From Ceratotherium simum simum (taxonomy: Eukaryota > Chordata > Mammalia > Perissodactyla > Rhinocerotidae), in the NCBI RefSeq assembly GCF_000283155.1, contig NW_004454224.1:10237406-10301405 (forward strand): a stretch of 64,000 nucleotides of DNA, in the 5' to 3' direction. The notes beneath the pieces were generated by a model. The model was not told the DNA's origin, did no database searches, and saw only the letters and a list, made by a program, of their open reading frames with translations. Every line of letters starts with the position of its first letter. The stretch's first letter is position 1. Positions 1 through 13,187 of this stretch are shown here, one piece after another. The position numbers were made by a program, and so were the translations under genes.

Positions 1-1760
1 CTCAGGACTGGAGCCCCCAGGCACGCGTGCTCACTCAGGCCCTGCACTGACCTCTGCTCACGTTTGCCTTTTTGTCCTATGAGCAGAGGCCGCTCCGAGC
101 CTGGGCAGACGTGTGTGAGTGTGGGGCAGGGGTGAGCCCGGGGCTGCCTTCGACTTGAAGCAGCATACCTACAGAGACAGGACTTCCTTCCCAGAGGAGG
201 TACGTGAGGAGGAGGTACGTGAGGGTGACCCTGTCGCCTTCTGTCTCTGGAGCACAGGGCGGGGGCTGCTGGTCCCCGTGGACGGTAGAGTCCGGAGCAC
301 TGGCAGGGAGCACCCCTGCCAACAACAGCGGTGGAGGAGCTGGCGGCGGCCCGCCTGGCAGTGTTTCGAATGCCCAGGGCTGCGGGGGCTCTGCCCCTCC
401 GACAGGGAGATGCACGCGTGTGCGCCGCTGTAGGCGTGTGTGCGCGCACACATGGGGGGCCTTTCCACATATCACCTCATTTTTAAGAAATCAACTACAA
501 GGTGCCAACGAGGTTTTATTTTCTTTTTTTAAAGATAACAAATGTACAGATATTAATATATTTTGGTGCCGATGGCATTACTATTTTTAAGCGAGGATGG
601 AGCTGGCTTTTCTCCCTCCCATGCAATTCTATTTATCCTGGACATTTCACACCTCCTCTGTGCCTTGGCTCTGGGGTGGCTGCCCTGACCCACCCCCATC
701 CTTCGTACCTCCTGAGATGTTTAACCTAAGACCTTCCTCCGGCCTGGCCTGGAGGACGCGCTGTGCCGTCTGTTCTTCCCCGTCTGCCGGGACAGCACCT
801 CGTCTCCTGCTCTTCCCTCCCCCATGGCTCTGCCTCCCTCCCGCATCCTTCCAAGGCAAGCCTCTCGGGGTTACGGAGAGCCTCCTTGTCTCCTGGTAAC
901 AGACCTTTTGTGGAACAACTCACCCTTCCGGAGGTCGAGGGTTTGTCCAGCGGCGGCTTCAGGGCTGAGCCAGGTGGATGATTGGTCTGACACGCCGAGT
1001 CCACGGCCTGAGGTGCTGAGAAGAGCCGGGCCAGGCTGCGGACGTGCTCTCTTCCTGGCTGAGTCAGAAACGCTGGGACAGCAGCAAAGCATTGGAACAG
1101 AATAATAACCAGACACATCAGAGACCTCGAGAGGGAGGACAGTATTCGACGGCTAACGAGTTCTATTTGTAGCCTTTTTTCTGTTTTTCGAATGGCTAGG
1201 CTGGGTCTCCAGCACCTAGGGCTCCATCTGAGGGACTTGGCCAGGCTCCCTTGGTGTGGCTGGGTTTCCTGCTAATAACAGGTGTGGGTCAAAGGGAGAC
1301 ACGGGCAGGGGTTGGAGCCAGCCTGCCAAAAAGTGAGAAGGCAAACTCGAAAGAGGTCCACACCACCACAGGCTGGGCCGCCCCGGGAAGCCAAACTCCT
1401 GCAGATCCAGCCTTGGCCTCCCTGCCTGGAAGGAGCAGCATCTGCACAGCCCCGGGGTGAGGGAAGGAGCCTCTCTGACTTCCCTGAATGGGGACAGACT
1501 GTTTTGGAAGACTTGTTTTATTTTACTTTAGAGTGTGTGGGAGCTGCTGTATTCTGGAAGTTATATGGTATAAAATAACACTATTTGGAAGCTCTGTTTT
1601 GTTTACATTTCTGTATCCCTGTATTCATTGCCAATCTGAGGGAGTCACAGGGCTCTGTGTTGTCTGTTTTATTTTATAACTTTCCCCCCAACTATTAAAA
1701 TCAAAGAACCATCGTTTTCTGCTTTTCTGTATTACAAGCCTCTTTTTCCCCCTCCAGGGA
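1..1760 (+). other. 3' UTR-like non-repetitive stretch, possibly the end of OVOL1
   Basis: No protein-coding exon is recognisable. The stretch is free of obvious interspersed repeats, moves from GC-rich to AT-rich, and ends in T-rich DNA with a possible ATTAAA poly(A) signal near 1694. In human and mouse the plus-strand neighbour upstream of SNX32 is OVOL1, which has a long 3' UTR, so this could be its tail. The identification rests on synteny and texture only; I do not recognise the sequence itself. A non-coding RNA exon or plain intergenic DNA are alternatives. A short tandem duplication of GAGGTACGTGAGGAG type lies near 196-222. Confidence 0.3.
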
Positions 1761-2095
1761 AATTAATCCAAACAATCGCATTCTATTCAAAGCTTTGCCC
1801 TTTTATGCTTACCAAGGGCCTCAAGTCAAGACAAGAACATGACCCAGAAAGACTGAGTGGCCTGCCGACCCCTGGGCCACCCTCTGCTCTTGGCAGCTGC
1901 ATCCCCCAGGCTTTCTTCACCTGCCTGATGCTCCCACACCCCGACTCATGGCTCTCCACCGGGCCGGTGCAGTCACTCGGGGTCCAGTCTTGGCTTCTCT
2001 TCCCAGCACCCAGCCAGGACCACAGGAGGAAGAGCCGCATTCCCAAATAATAGGGCACAAAGTTCGCGTCACTTCCGCGTCAGACTCCTGGCTAT

Positions 2096-2310
2096 AGGGA
2101 CGGCCACACTTGCACAGCGCTTGTTCTGTGCCAGGCACACTCGTAAGTGTTTTACACATATCAGCTGGCTTGATCTTCCAGCCACCCTCTGAGGGAGGGG
2201 CCGTTATCACCACCCGGCAGAGAGAAGCTAGGTAGCTGGCCCAAAGTCTCACGACTAACTAGTAGTGGAGCTGGGATCCAAACCAGACCGCCTGGGTCGG
2301 GGTCTGTGCT
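2096..2310 (-). repeat. MIR SINE, reverse orientation
   Basis: The plus strand shows the reverse-complement MIR landmarks in order: a TGTGCCAGGCAC core, a block equivalent to the CCCATTTTACAGATGAGG segment here degraded, then a GCTGGGATCCAAACC B-box-side end. It is an ancient, inactive tRNA-derived SINE common to all mammals. Confidence 0.7.
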
Positions 2311-3829
2311 TGGAAGCACTGCGCACAGCTGACAGAGAGCCCAGGAGACAGCAGGGCACCTCCAGGCATTTCAAAGTGCAAGGACATTTAGAGATTACCT
2401 GGCCTCTCCATCACCTACCCAGTATCACTCGGGGAGACCTGATCACCCGGGGGACCCTGGTCCCCGAGTCCCAGTTCAGTGTTCTTCCATCACGCCCCTG
2501 CCAGATGGATGGTGTAGAGGAGGAGGGCGCTGCCAGGCCTGGACCCTTGGCGTGCTGTTCCGGGAGGCGTGAGAAGGGTTGGTGCTCTTGTGCTGGGAGG
2601 AGAAAGGAAAACATTGATCTGACCTCCACAGCTCCCTGTGAGAAGCCCAGAGGATGGAAAAGGGCCCTTAACCCTCCTGAGGGCTCTTTAAACAGCCAGG
2701 CACAGAGGATTTCTCTGTATCTCTACAAGCCTCCCAATGTGAAAGGCCAACCACATCCTATCTTTACACATCCCACAGTGAGCAGAGCCCATTGTTGGGA
2801 ACCCAGATGATTAACCGCTATGTAAACTTCAGGAGGAGCCGGGGACAAGCTTCCAGAAAGCCATGAATGGGGTGGGGGGAGGGTTCCCGGGCTCCCTCTA
2901 CACCTCTGCTCTCTCCCACTCCTCAGAAGAGCTCCAGGGTGGGACACCATTCAGATGAGCCTTTCCCTAGCGGGGGCAGGCCAGAGGGTCACATTTCTAG
3001 GGCCCGTAATGATCTCCAGACTGTAGGATGGGTGCTTTGAGGGAAACAAGCAACGTATGGGGGCCCTCCACTGACTGGGAAACAGATTACCACAAGTCAA
3101 TACACAACCAAGGACAAATAGTGTGTCCAGACTACAAATACTACGGAACCCAAAAAGGAGTCTTCGGCATCTGAAAGATGAAAGACTTCTTGGAAGAGGT
3201 GGGGTCCAGCTGGGCTGGAAACATGGGAGGATCTGAAAAGAACAAAAGAGAAGGGAAGGTGTTTCAGGGAGGGAAAGAGTGGGATCAGACCCAGAAGAGA
3301 GGCGGTATGGGCAATGCGGTGGGCAGGGGTCCCACCATTTCCATCAGCAATCTGGATGGGGTGGCATTCATTCGGCCACACCCTGGGCATTTTTTGAGCC
3401 CTTCCCAGGTGCCAATAAGAAGAACGGATAACAAAACAAGATTCTGAGAGATAGGAGAGCTGGCTGGGACCTAGCAAGATAGCCTGATGGAAAACGAAGG
3501 TAGAGTCCTATTTTTACACCTAAAAACAATGCAACCAAGTGCAGGGTGGGGACACCTTTACAACAGGAAGTGCTATGAACATTTATACTTTATATTTTTA
3601 TGTATTTTCTTATTTTTTTACGATGAGCATATATTATTTTTTACAATCAGAAGAAAATAACGTTATAAAACAATTTAGGAGTTTTAGTCGCCTTGAAGTT
3701 CAACATGTCAACAGGGAGATGGGGCTGCCCCCCCCAAAAAAGCTAATATGATTGTGGACAATAACAGAAGTGTGGCGTCAACAACCAAGATCACTTCCCT
3801 CTGCTTTGGGCTAGTCACCAGTCGGTGGG

Positions 3830-3975
3830 TGGCAGGGAAAGAGCAGTGGCCTAGAATCAGGAGACCAGCCCTGTCTCATGCTGTCTGCGTGGCCTTGGGC
3901 AAATGACCAAACCTCTCAGTTTCCTCACCTATAAAACGAGGTGGGTTCCTCAGTTCAAAAGTCCCTTTCTGTTAT
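3830..3975 (+). repeat. MIR SINE
   Basis: The forward MIR landmarks are present: AAAGAGCAGTGG, then TGGCCTTGGGCAAATGACC and CTCAGTTTCCTCACCTATAA. It is diverged and truncated. Confidence 0.7.
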
Positions 3976-5594
3976 AAAGACTTTATGTCTCCAGGTCCCT
4001 GGCTCCATAAAACCCTTAAAGAAACTTCTGACAAACTACAGTGGAGACGAGGAGGCGCTCAAGGTTGAGAAGGTGCTCTGTGAGTGGAGAAGACTGACAG
4101 CATGGCTGCTTGCTCAAAGCAGACGGAAAAGACTTGTTCCAGGTGATTCCAGCGGGCAGAACCTGGGCCAACAGGTGAGAGTTAGAGGTGAGCAGAGCCC
4201 GTTGTAGGGAGCCCCAGCATGGCTGAACCACGGAGCGGCTGCTGGGGAAGCAGGAACCTCAGGCGCTGTCACTGGAGGGCTGCTGGCCGGGGCTGGGAAG
4301 CTGTTTGTCAGGAATTTCTAAAGAGACTCCATCATGGGACTGAAGGCTGGACAAAATAATCTTTGAGGCTCTTTCCACCCCCGAAATTCTAAAAGGTCAG
4401 GCCAACGTGCAATGGTCATGACTTCCAGGCCTAATCACCATTCCCAAGAAGGCAGAGCCAGGGAGAAAATGCTAGTGAACAGAATGGAATGGAAAAGAAA
4501 ACACTGGAAAGAGTGAGACCAGTTGGGAGGTTGTTCCTGTCCTCTGGGCTTGGGGTGATGCAGACCTGGACTTAGTGTGGAAAGGGGCTCACCCCTCACT
4601 GCCGCTGGCTCTGCATCCTCTGGGCCACCTAGCACCAGTCCGCTCCCTCAAGTGATGACAGCCACCTGACCCAGGATGTCCTACCCTCTCCATGTACAAG
4701 ACCAATCTGCCCTCCTTCATCCCTCACGCCAGCCCCCCTCCCAAGTTTCTAGAGTCTGTTTTGACCTCCATCCCCCATCCCCCAGGCTAACACCTCCCAG
4801 CTTTTTTAGTTCCTGTGACCTATCAGTCAATTCCTCTCAATTCTCCCTCTGAGGTTGCCCTCCTTGCCTGGCAGCTCTCCTCCTGGGCAGCAGGCTCACT
4901 GACCCTGGGGGCTCAGGTCCCCCGCCACTGCAGGGCCAGCGCTGGAGGGGAGGCTGAGTCAGGTGTGGAGATCCCAGTCCTGGGCAAGGGTGGTACATGG
5001 AGAATTACATCTTCCAGGTTCTGTTTCCTGAATGTAAGGGCTGGGTATCAAATGACTGATTTCCTCTGTTCCTCCCTTGTTCCCTCTACATAAAATGGGT
5101 GAGAATGATGCTACCCCGATCAATCTTTTGGAATAAAACACAAATCAGGTATCTAAAAATGTGAGATCTCTTTGATCTCTGATCAAAAATCAGAGATGTG
5201 AGGGGTGGGGACCCAGCTGTGCTGTGTAACTGCCTAACTCTCAAACGGGAGCACCCCACCTGTCCTCAGACTTGAGGGGCAGCTAACATGCCCCCCACTC
5301 CCACCCCACCCCCCTAGAGAGGACACCTGGGCAGAGCTGCCCATGGCAGAGAGCGAGCGAGTGCCACAGGGTCAGCTGCTCCGTGTGCCAGGCCACCCTG
5401 CCCATTAGGGTCACAGCAGCTCGTCTCATTCCCCAGAACAAAGGGACCACGGCGTTTGGGGTGGGAGACCAAACCAGGAGAGGATCCTGGGGCCCGAGAG
5501 ATGCTGTGTCTCACTCACTGCTAAACCCTGAGCTCCCCGGGAGCACGCGTTTTGCTTCAGGCACACATGTCGACAGTCTGATTACAGCAGTGAG

Positions 5595-5805
5595 TCACGG
5601 CTTCCGTCTCCTGAGCTCCTACTACGTGCCAGGCAGCAGCGAGCTGCGCTTCTCTCTGACATCATCACTGATGCCCACAACAACCCCAGGAGGTAGCTAT
5701 TACTGTTCCTATTTTTGGATAAAGAAATTGAGGCTCAGGGAAATTAAAGATCTTGCTCAAGGTCACACGGCTAGTAAGCGGTGAAGCCAGGCTCTAGCGT
5801 AAGGT
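5595..5805 (-). repeat. MIR SINE, reverse orientation
   Basis: It carries TACTACGTGCCAGGCA, then GAAATTGAGGCTCAGGGAAA and CAAGGTCACACGGCTAGTAA. These are reverse-complement MIR landmarks in the right order. Confidence 0.75.
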
Positions 5806-7479
5806 CTGCAGGACCCTAAGGTTGGGCTCTCGTCTCGCCGATTCTCAATGATTATGAAGTGGGAACCCCTTTCCTTTCAGCTTCGTTACTCTCCGGACAC
5901 TGAGCACCTACTCTGTGCCAAGCGCTGTGCTGAGGCACTGGGGATACAGAGATGAATAAGGCACGGTCCCTGCGCCCCGTGTTCACCCTCCGGCGGGGGG
6001 AAACAGACATGGCCCGGTCCATGTGGTGGAAGGGATAGGCGCACTTGCGGGTGAGAACTGAGGACAGCGGAAGGGGGCCAGGCTGCCCTGAGGCTCCGCC
6101 CTCGAGCCAAGATCTCTGAAGCTCCCAATGTCACTCATGTCAGCGGAATTGAGAAAAGGGAAAAGAGGGAGACTCCCTGACACCATTGAGCACCCACCTA
6201 CCATCTGTCTGGGGTATTGTGCACCAGCTCCTAGATCGGGACTATTACTGTCTCTCCAGATGAGGAAAGTGAAGCCTAGAGGTTAACAAACAGCCAGGCT
6301 CACCACGGCCACCCGGCAGAGCCAACCAGCTGTCTCTAGGGCATCACACCATCTTCCCAGGAAATGTGTGGAAATATAAGAAAAGAGAGGTCTGGAAACT
6401 CCTAAGCCCAACTGCAGGGGAAAAGCCAAAGTCGTCAGAGGGAGACAAGGGGGCCAAGGGTGTCGGGGTCTAGCTCCTGCCACAGAAACGCCAGGTGTGC
6501 TCGTGCCTGTTGAAGTCGCAGCCACTGCTGTCTGAAATACTCCTGTTAACTCGGAGAAAGAGCGGGAGGAGCGGCTCAGGGATGGAGAGGGGGTCAGGAC
6601 GTTCCAATCCCACAGGAGCTCTGGAAGGAAGGCCCAACAGCCGCCCCGTGCATACCCTGACCTCCTCCCTACAGCCCCAGTTTTCCGAGGAGTGATCTCG
6701 GTTGGTAAGAAATTCATCCTGTCCTCACCACCTCGGCTGGTCCAGTCCAGCCGGCTCCGCCCGGCCCCCTCCCGACCTCCCCCGCCTCTGGGGGAGACTC
6801 CAGGTAACAGGCCCGGGCGTCTCTCCCTCCCCACGTGCAGCGGGTGAGTTGCTGAAGGACTCCAGGAGAACTGGTAGGACCTGTGTCCCTTTTGCCAGAG
6901 GCACAAACAAACCTGCCAGCGGTAATAACAGGGCAAAGAGCGGACCCGCCTGAGACTCAGGAACTGGAGGGCAGGCTTGCCACCAGCAGCCCCATGCCAG
7001 CGCACCCCTGCTATTAGGGCCTTGCTCAGAAGCCAGATGGGCCCTTGAAGGGTGGGCTTCTCCACGATCCTGCCATGACAGATCTGACTAGTACCTCCTC
7101 CCCTGCAACAAGATGATTCCCCTCTCATGCTAATACCCCTGACATGCTCGCTTCCACCATTCTCCCAAGAGTTCTGAGAGGCCCACAGCAGGGTTTTCTG
7201 AAGCATTATGCAGGAACCTCTGGGGGTCTTCCATCATCCCCCAGGCAGTGGCTGGTGTAAGTGGAGGAGGCATGAGGTTCTGGAAGTCAGGGCAGAAGGG
7301 AGGGGAGCCACCCTTCTGGGCTTGGTGCCCAGGTGGGGAGGACTGGCATTCCCTAGGAAGTCCAGGGTGCTTCTGGGGGTGAGCACTGGAGGAGGAGCCC
7401 TCTATAAAGTTTGCTTTGCTTGGGGGGAATTTGTTAAAGAGAAAGTAGAGGAAAAGGAGTAAAGCATCCGTGTCTGGTT

Positions 7480-8090
7480 GGGAGAGTCAGGGAAATCAAT
7501 ACGTATCCAAATTCAAAACGGTGCATTAAAATGAGATGTCAAAATGAGTTTTTGGCAAATAAAATTTTAGCCTTACTATAAAGAGTTCTTACATATCAAT
7601 AAGCAAAAGAAAATATACGCCACTGAAAACTGGCAAATAGTATGGATGAGCTATTCATGAAAGAGCTTCAAAAAAACTAACTTCATTCATAGTCAAAGAA
7701 ATGAAAATTAAAATCAGGTATAGAAGTCCGTTGTAAAACTGGCTATAAGAATGAAAAAATAGGAACAATCCAAATATTTAACTCTAGAGTACCATTAAAA
7801 ATTATAATTAAATATTATGTACCCATTAAATATGATATTATAAAAATATATACTAACAGGAAAATGTTTACAATATATTAAGTTTAAAAAATAGGTTCCA
7901 AAACAGTGTTACAGGGTAGGTACCTTTTCCATTTTTGTAAACACAAGTAAGTCCACGTGTACGTCATAAAAGTTACGGCAGACAAAACACCACGATGTTT
8001 ACAAATCTGTTATTACTCCACGGTGGAATTATGATTTTTATTTTCTTCCGTTTGTTTGTCTATATTTTGTACTTTTTCTACAATGATCCC
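7480..8090 (+). repeat. Old LINE-1 fragment
   Basis: This is an AT-rich block containing the run of phrases typical of L1 ORF2 ends and 3' regions: a 'cagtaagcaaaagaaaa'-type stretch at about 7598, TCAAAGAAATGAAAATTAAA near 7694 and a diverged tail. All frames are broken. The exact edges are uncertain. Confidence 0.55.
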
Positions 8091-8394
8091 ATAGTGCTTT
8101 TGTAAGGAAAAGGAACCTTCTTGGTGACTTTGAAGGAGTCCTTGGCAGAGGAAATGTAAGAATAATTCGCCTTATGCACACAGTCTTCACCAAGAAGCGG
8201 CGATTCTTCTCCCACTCGCTGGTCATGGAAGCGGGGGCAGGATGGGAATGGGTGGGAGGAAGGCTGAGGTCAGAGATCACCTGGGGTACAGAGATGAGGG
8301 TCAGGAAAGAGATCCAGGAATCCCAACTCTGAGGTTACCCTGAAATCTACAGGGGGCCCACGACCTTGTAGAGAAAGCACCGAGGATTTGAGGT

Positions 8395-8582
8395 CAAGAG
8401 AACATGAATGAATTCTAGGTCTATCAGTTGACACTGAGGAAGACGCTTTATCTTTCTGAAACTCACTGTCTATAAAGTGGAAGTAACAGTAACACAGGAT
8501 TATTGTCAGGATTAAATAAGATAATTACTTGCTTTGCAAGGTATCAAGCCCTACACAAATGTTAGATATTGTAGTTAATAAC
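8395..8582 (+). repeat. MIR SINE
   Basis: Diverged forward MIR. It has a run equivalent to 'CTGAAACTCACTGTCTATAAA', then ATTGTCAGGATTAAATAAGA and a 3' part ending near a short AT-rich tail. Confidence 0.6.
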
Positions 8583-8915
8583 ATCATCTCTGGTTCCACT
8601 TTAGCAAGAAATGTGGCCAGCTGCTGAGGTCAAGTTTGCGCTGGCTGTTGAGAATGCTGGATATGCCGGAGATGAGGGATAATTTTCCCACGTGGTTCAG
8701 GCAAACTCTTGGACTTCCTGGTCCACAGTAATAGAATATAAAAGTATGAACAAAATAAACTTACTCTGAGCTCAGAGGAAGGTGTTTGGAGACCTTCTGA
8801 CTACTCTGAGGAAACTATAGCCCCTGATGAGACATCCTGGTTAGTCATGTGTGGGGCACCGGACGGAAGAGAAAACAGCACAAAATGCAGAGGTCTGTGA
8901 TCTGCTTCACCTACA

Positions 8916-9125
8916 CAGTCATGGGCCACATAACAAGGTTTCGATCAACAATGGACGGCATGTACAATGGTGGTCCTATAAGGTCAGTACCATACAGCCC
9001 AGCTGTGTAGCAGGCTCTACCGTCTAGGTTTGTGTAAGTGCACTCTATGATGGCCACACAACGAGGAAATCACCTAACGACACGTTTCTCAGAACGTATC
9101 CCCGTCGTTCTGTGACGCATGACTG
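8916..9125. mobile_element. Short non-autonomous DNA transposon with terminal inverted repeats
   Basis: The left end reads CAGTCATG and the right end CATGACTG, a perfect 8-bp terminal inverted repeat; beyond it the two termini pair only patchily. About 210 bp long, it contains no coding capacity. The end sequence and the ACGTATCCCCGTCGTT block fit the pogo/Tigger-like Tc1-mariner remnants of mammals. The precise family name is not certain from memory. It is an internally deleted, inactive copy. Confidence 0.6.
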
Positions 9126-11428
9126 TACTTGTTTACTGATGTTTTGGCAAAATGCTTGGGGGCTGAGTCGGGTGGACCAAGGATGCCACAGTTTGTCATC
9201 TAAGGACACTGGGAGAGGCTGGGTGGTGGTTCCAGTTGGATGGGTCCCCACCCTGCACGAGACGGGGGAAGTCATGGCTTCTGGGCGGAGGTGGTAGGCA
9301 CGCTCATGAATCATAAGCCCCTCTCATTCATAACCAGTTAGCTCGTTCTTACAGGGCCGCTCACGGTTTTCACGCACAATGGCCACAAACATCCTCCAAG
9401 AGTACCACTGTCTTCATCCCACTAGATCAAAGGGATTTACTGATCAGATGACAAGCTTTCTAAGTATTGCCTGGGTTTGGAGACTCATTCTTCACTGCAC
9501 CACTGCACGTCCCTCAGATGAGATGCATAATCTTCGCTCTTCTCTTCTTCCTGTTTCGCTCCTTCTAGGATGCCCTTTCCCGCCTTTCCTTCTGTTTACC
9601 CCCTTTTCTTCTTTGGGATCATTTTAATTGCTCTTTCTCTTCTTGTTCCTCAGTTTCCCTCTCCTTCTCCTTGTGCCCACCTCTCTCTGGTTCTGGATCC
9701 AGCCAGCATCTTCCTCTGTGCTCTTCATGTCACAGGCACCTGCCACTCGGACCCACCCGACGCTAGGGTGCCCGGAGATAAAGCTCAGAGGACTGTGTGA
9801 TGAGGGAGCACAGAGGGCAAGACAGCCACTGGGCAGCAGCGTGGGGCTGTCCCTCCCCGCCAGGGCCACCCAGTCTTTGGGCTCATGCGCTTTACTCCTT
9901 GCTTCCTCACTAGTTCCTTCCTCAATTATCCAACAAGCCTTTGAAATCTTTTCATAACTAAGTTTTTCTCCTAATACTCCTGCCAACTCTACTCCCCTGC
10001 CCCCACAGGCCCTCCCTCTTCTGCGGGAGCCCTCTGATGTATCTCCTCCTTGCTGGTGCTGACATGCCCCAGACTGAAAGCGCCTTTCCAGGTGTGGTTT
10101 CGCCCGGTGAACAGAGACACAGCGCGCCTCCCTGTTGGCAGTGGGGAGAAGCATCAAGGACAGACAGCCTTGCGCTCCAGCTTGGCTGCGCTGCCTCCCT
10201 CCCATTTTAGGCTCTTCTAGGCTCTTCTGTTTATCCCCGCTATCTAGCTAAGAGCCAGGATGGGAGTTTTTTCTGCCTCCTTCATTCCTTAGAACATCAC
10301 CCCACTATGTTTTTTCTAATCTGAATCTCATTTCGAAATCTCCTGCCCAAGGGGTTTCCCGACACCTCCCAGTTTTGAATCAACCTGCTAATGACAGCAC
10401 ACCCAGATCAGGAATAGGGATGTCGGGGGACTGGATCTGATACTACGCCCTGAAGACACTCCTCTGCCCGAGATGTCATCGGACTGGTGGCACCTGGATA
10501 AACAAATCTATTCCCTCCTTATCTTCCAGGAAGGAAGAAACCAAGAAGGTTCCCAGCTGAGAACAAGGACTGGCCGCATCGCAGATACCAACTCGGCCAT
10601 ATTCCTCCTGGGGAGACGTTTGGAGGGGTGCTGTAACGCAGGCCCGACCTGCACCAGGGGCGGTCCTCTCCAGGAAGCCCATGGAATTCTCCGCCCCCAA
10701 AAGTGCCCAGTCCCCCTCAGGGGGCCACTCCACAGGAATACACATCTCAGTTCTCCCCCCATGGCTTATTGGCATGGATTTCCGGCCACTGGGACCCTGA
10801 GCAAGCAGCAGCCTCTAGAACACAGAGAAGTAGGTCAGTGTTTTTTCGAACAAGTGAAAACGGTTGTTCTCTGCATACACAGGTGACCCACCACCCGCCG
10901 TGGTAACTGGAACGTTCTCTGTTACCAGCAAGGAGGGTCACCAGCAGTGCATGGCCATGACCACGGGGTACGCATATTCTCCAGAGGAAGCTGAAGGGCA
11001 GTTATCGGGTTGAAATGGCAATGTGGGTCCCTGCACCACGTTCTAGCCACCAAGATATTTCATCTTGATTTTTATTTTAAAAATCTATTCAAAGCCCCAG
11101 TTCCACATCTAATTCCCAGAGAGCCAATCTCTTCATCCAAATAGGCAGAGCAGAATACGGGACGTCAAGCCAGCCTCCGGAGGCTCTCGTCACCCTTTCG
11201 TCGAGGTGAATGCTGCCACCGGAACTAAGCCTTTCTCTCTGCTCCTATAATTTGAGGAGAGAAAATGCCTGATGCCACAGCAAGCTCCTGCTCTTGGCAC
11301 TTGGTGTCACTCTTGCTTCACCTTGCCTCAGCTCAAAGCCTTCAACTGACTGTGGCAATCACCACAGAGCAGCAGAACTCTCTCTCCTCCCTCCCGCGCC
11401 CACCCCCCCACACTACACTCTCACATAA

Positions 11429-11458
11429 ACACACACTCACACACACACACACACACAC
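11429..11458. repeat. (CA)n microsatellite
   Basis: About 15 CA units with one interruption. It is a candidate polymorphic marker. Confidence 0.9.
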
Positions 11459-13163
11459 TGGGGCAGGAGCCCAGCTCTCCCGGAGGAAGAGCAAGTGTCC
11501 AGGCAGAAGGATGACAGAAGTGCCACACGGTGAATGGTTGGAGGAAGGGCCTCATCTTCCCGGAGCAAGGCCTGGGTGGAACCAGGCTCTGGAACTGTTA
11601 GTTGTTGACTTTGCCAGCATTTTCTTAAAACTCAGAATTTCTCAGAAGACAATCTAACAGCACAAACGTGCACACGTAAACCCTAAGAGTCACTTGACGT
11701 CAAACTGGCAAATTTTGGTGACAGAAACTATCCATTTACAGCTGTGAGGCTTGCTGTCTCTCTCTGTTTAACATGTTGGCTACCAAGCCTTTGTCAATGC
11801 CCAGTGCAGGAGTTTGCAATTTTTTTCAGCTATGAGCACCTTTTGGCAACCAAATAAATGTTATATTCTTTTTTCGTTAGTATAATTAATTAGCATAAAC
11901 TTCTCCTCTTGTCATGCTCCACGGCCACTGCTCTGTCTTCACAATCTCTCTCAGCCTCTGCTCTGCTTCCCTTTCCTCCCTCAAACCACTGCCAGGCTCC
12001 TCTCAACAAGGATTTAATGAGCTCCCACTGGATGCTGGGCTCATTCCAGAGTCTCCTTCTGAACACCCCCCTCATTGTCTCTAGAAAATTCCTTTGTCCT
12101 GGAGGCTCTCTTGTGGGTGAATAACCTTCATGGGCACAGTGGTTCCTCCTTTGGGGCACAGAGACCTAATATTCTTCTCCTAAGAAATCCAACTCCTTTA
12201 CCACCCATGAGGGAAGGGGGTTCAGGGTGAAGGTGAATTTTGACAGCCCCGAAATAGCACAGGCTCAGTGAAGAGCCATTACCTGAGAGGAGCTGGTATG
12301 GACAGGGCCACCTGTCCAACCCACAGCTGTCCTTCACCACACTCTTGGCTGCCGCAGGTCACACCATCATCAGCCTACAAAGCACAACAATATCTAGCTT
12401 ACAAGGCTTGTGGTTACCTTGATGTTCCCTGATCCCCGGCTGTCTAACTGGCTGTCCTGAGCAAGAGCTTCCCGGGAAGGCGGGGCTTCCCCCTGCCGTC
12501 CCATCAGAATTCCAACGCCTCGATGCACAAGGGAGCAGGATTCCCCAACTCGCCGCTGCCTCATCTTTGAAAACATCTTGTAAAAGCTCATCAGAAGGAC
12601 AATCTTTTCATTCTATCTCTTGTTAGTTCCTGGAAGAGGGGCTGGAACCATGCAGCCTGGGAAGTCATGCTGGAGATGACTGAGGGCTCGCATGACAAGG
12701 AGACACAGCAGCTGAACTAGCACTCATCCTATTTCTGGAGATAAGAGTGTTGATGCCAAGTTAAGGAATAAGCAACTCCAACCAACAGTACCATACAGTG
12801 TTGTGTTCGTAGCATCTCCCTCTTTCTCTTGGGCAGCATCCCCAAGGGAGTAGATGGAAGCCCTGGACTATGGGGACTTGTGAACCGACCCAAGCGTAAT
12901 AGCAAGTTGGGTTGCACTCTTCTAGAAGTACTTCAAAGTACCTTATGACCATCATCCCATTGATCTTACCACTATCCAAGGAAGGAAACAAAGAAGGAAC
13001 AGGGAAGAAGTCTTCTCATTTCACCAAAATAAAAGCGAAGGAGCAGGGGGAGGTTTCAGGTGAACTAGCCACCATTCACCTGGAAAGTCAATGAAGCCGT
13101 ACAAACTAACTCAAAAAGCCTGCCCCTACCCCCTGGCCATAGCAAATCAGACAGACAGCTGAT

Positions 13164-13187
13164 TGTGTGTGTGTGTGTGTGTGTGTG
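13164..13187. repeat. (TG)n microsatellite
   Basis: Twelve uninterrupted TG dinucleotides. Confidence 0.9.

Larger units (their letters stand above)
1761..7478. other. Intergenic region, no gene recognised
   Basis: This is mixed unique sequence with ancient MIR fragments, listed separately, and an ancient-repeat-like stretch near 5890-6040. No frame shows exon-like structure with splice sites that I can recognise. A 307-codon frame open on the minus strand (6283-7206) is discussed as a finding but has no recognisable domain. Confidence 0.5.
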
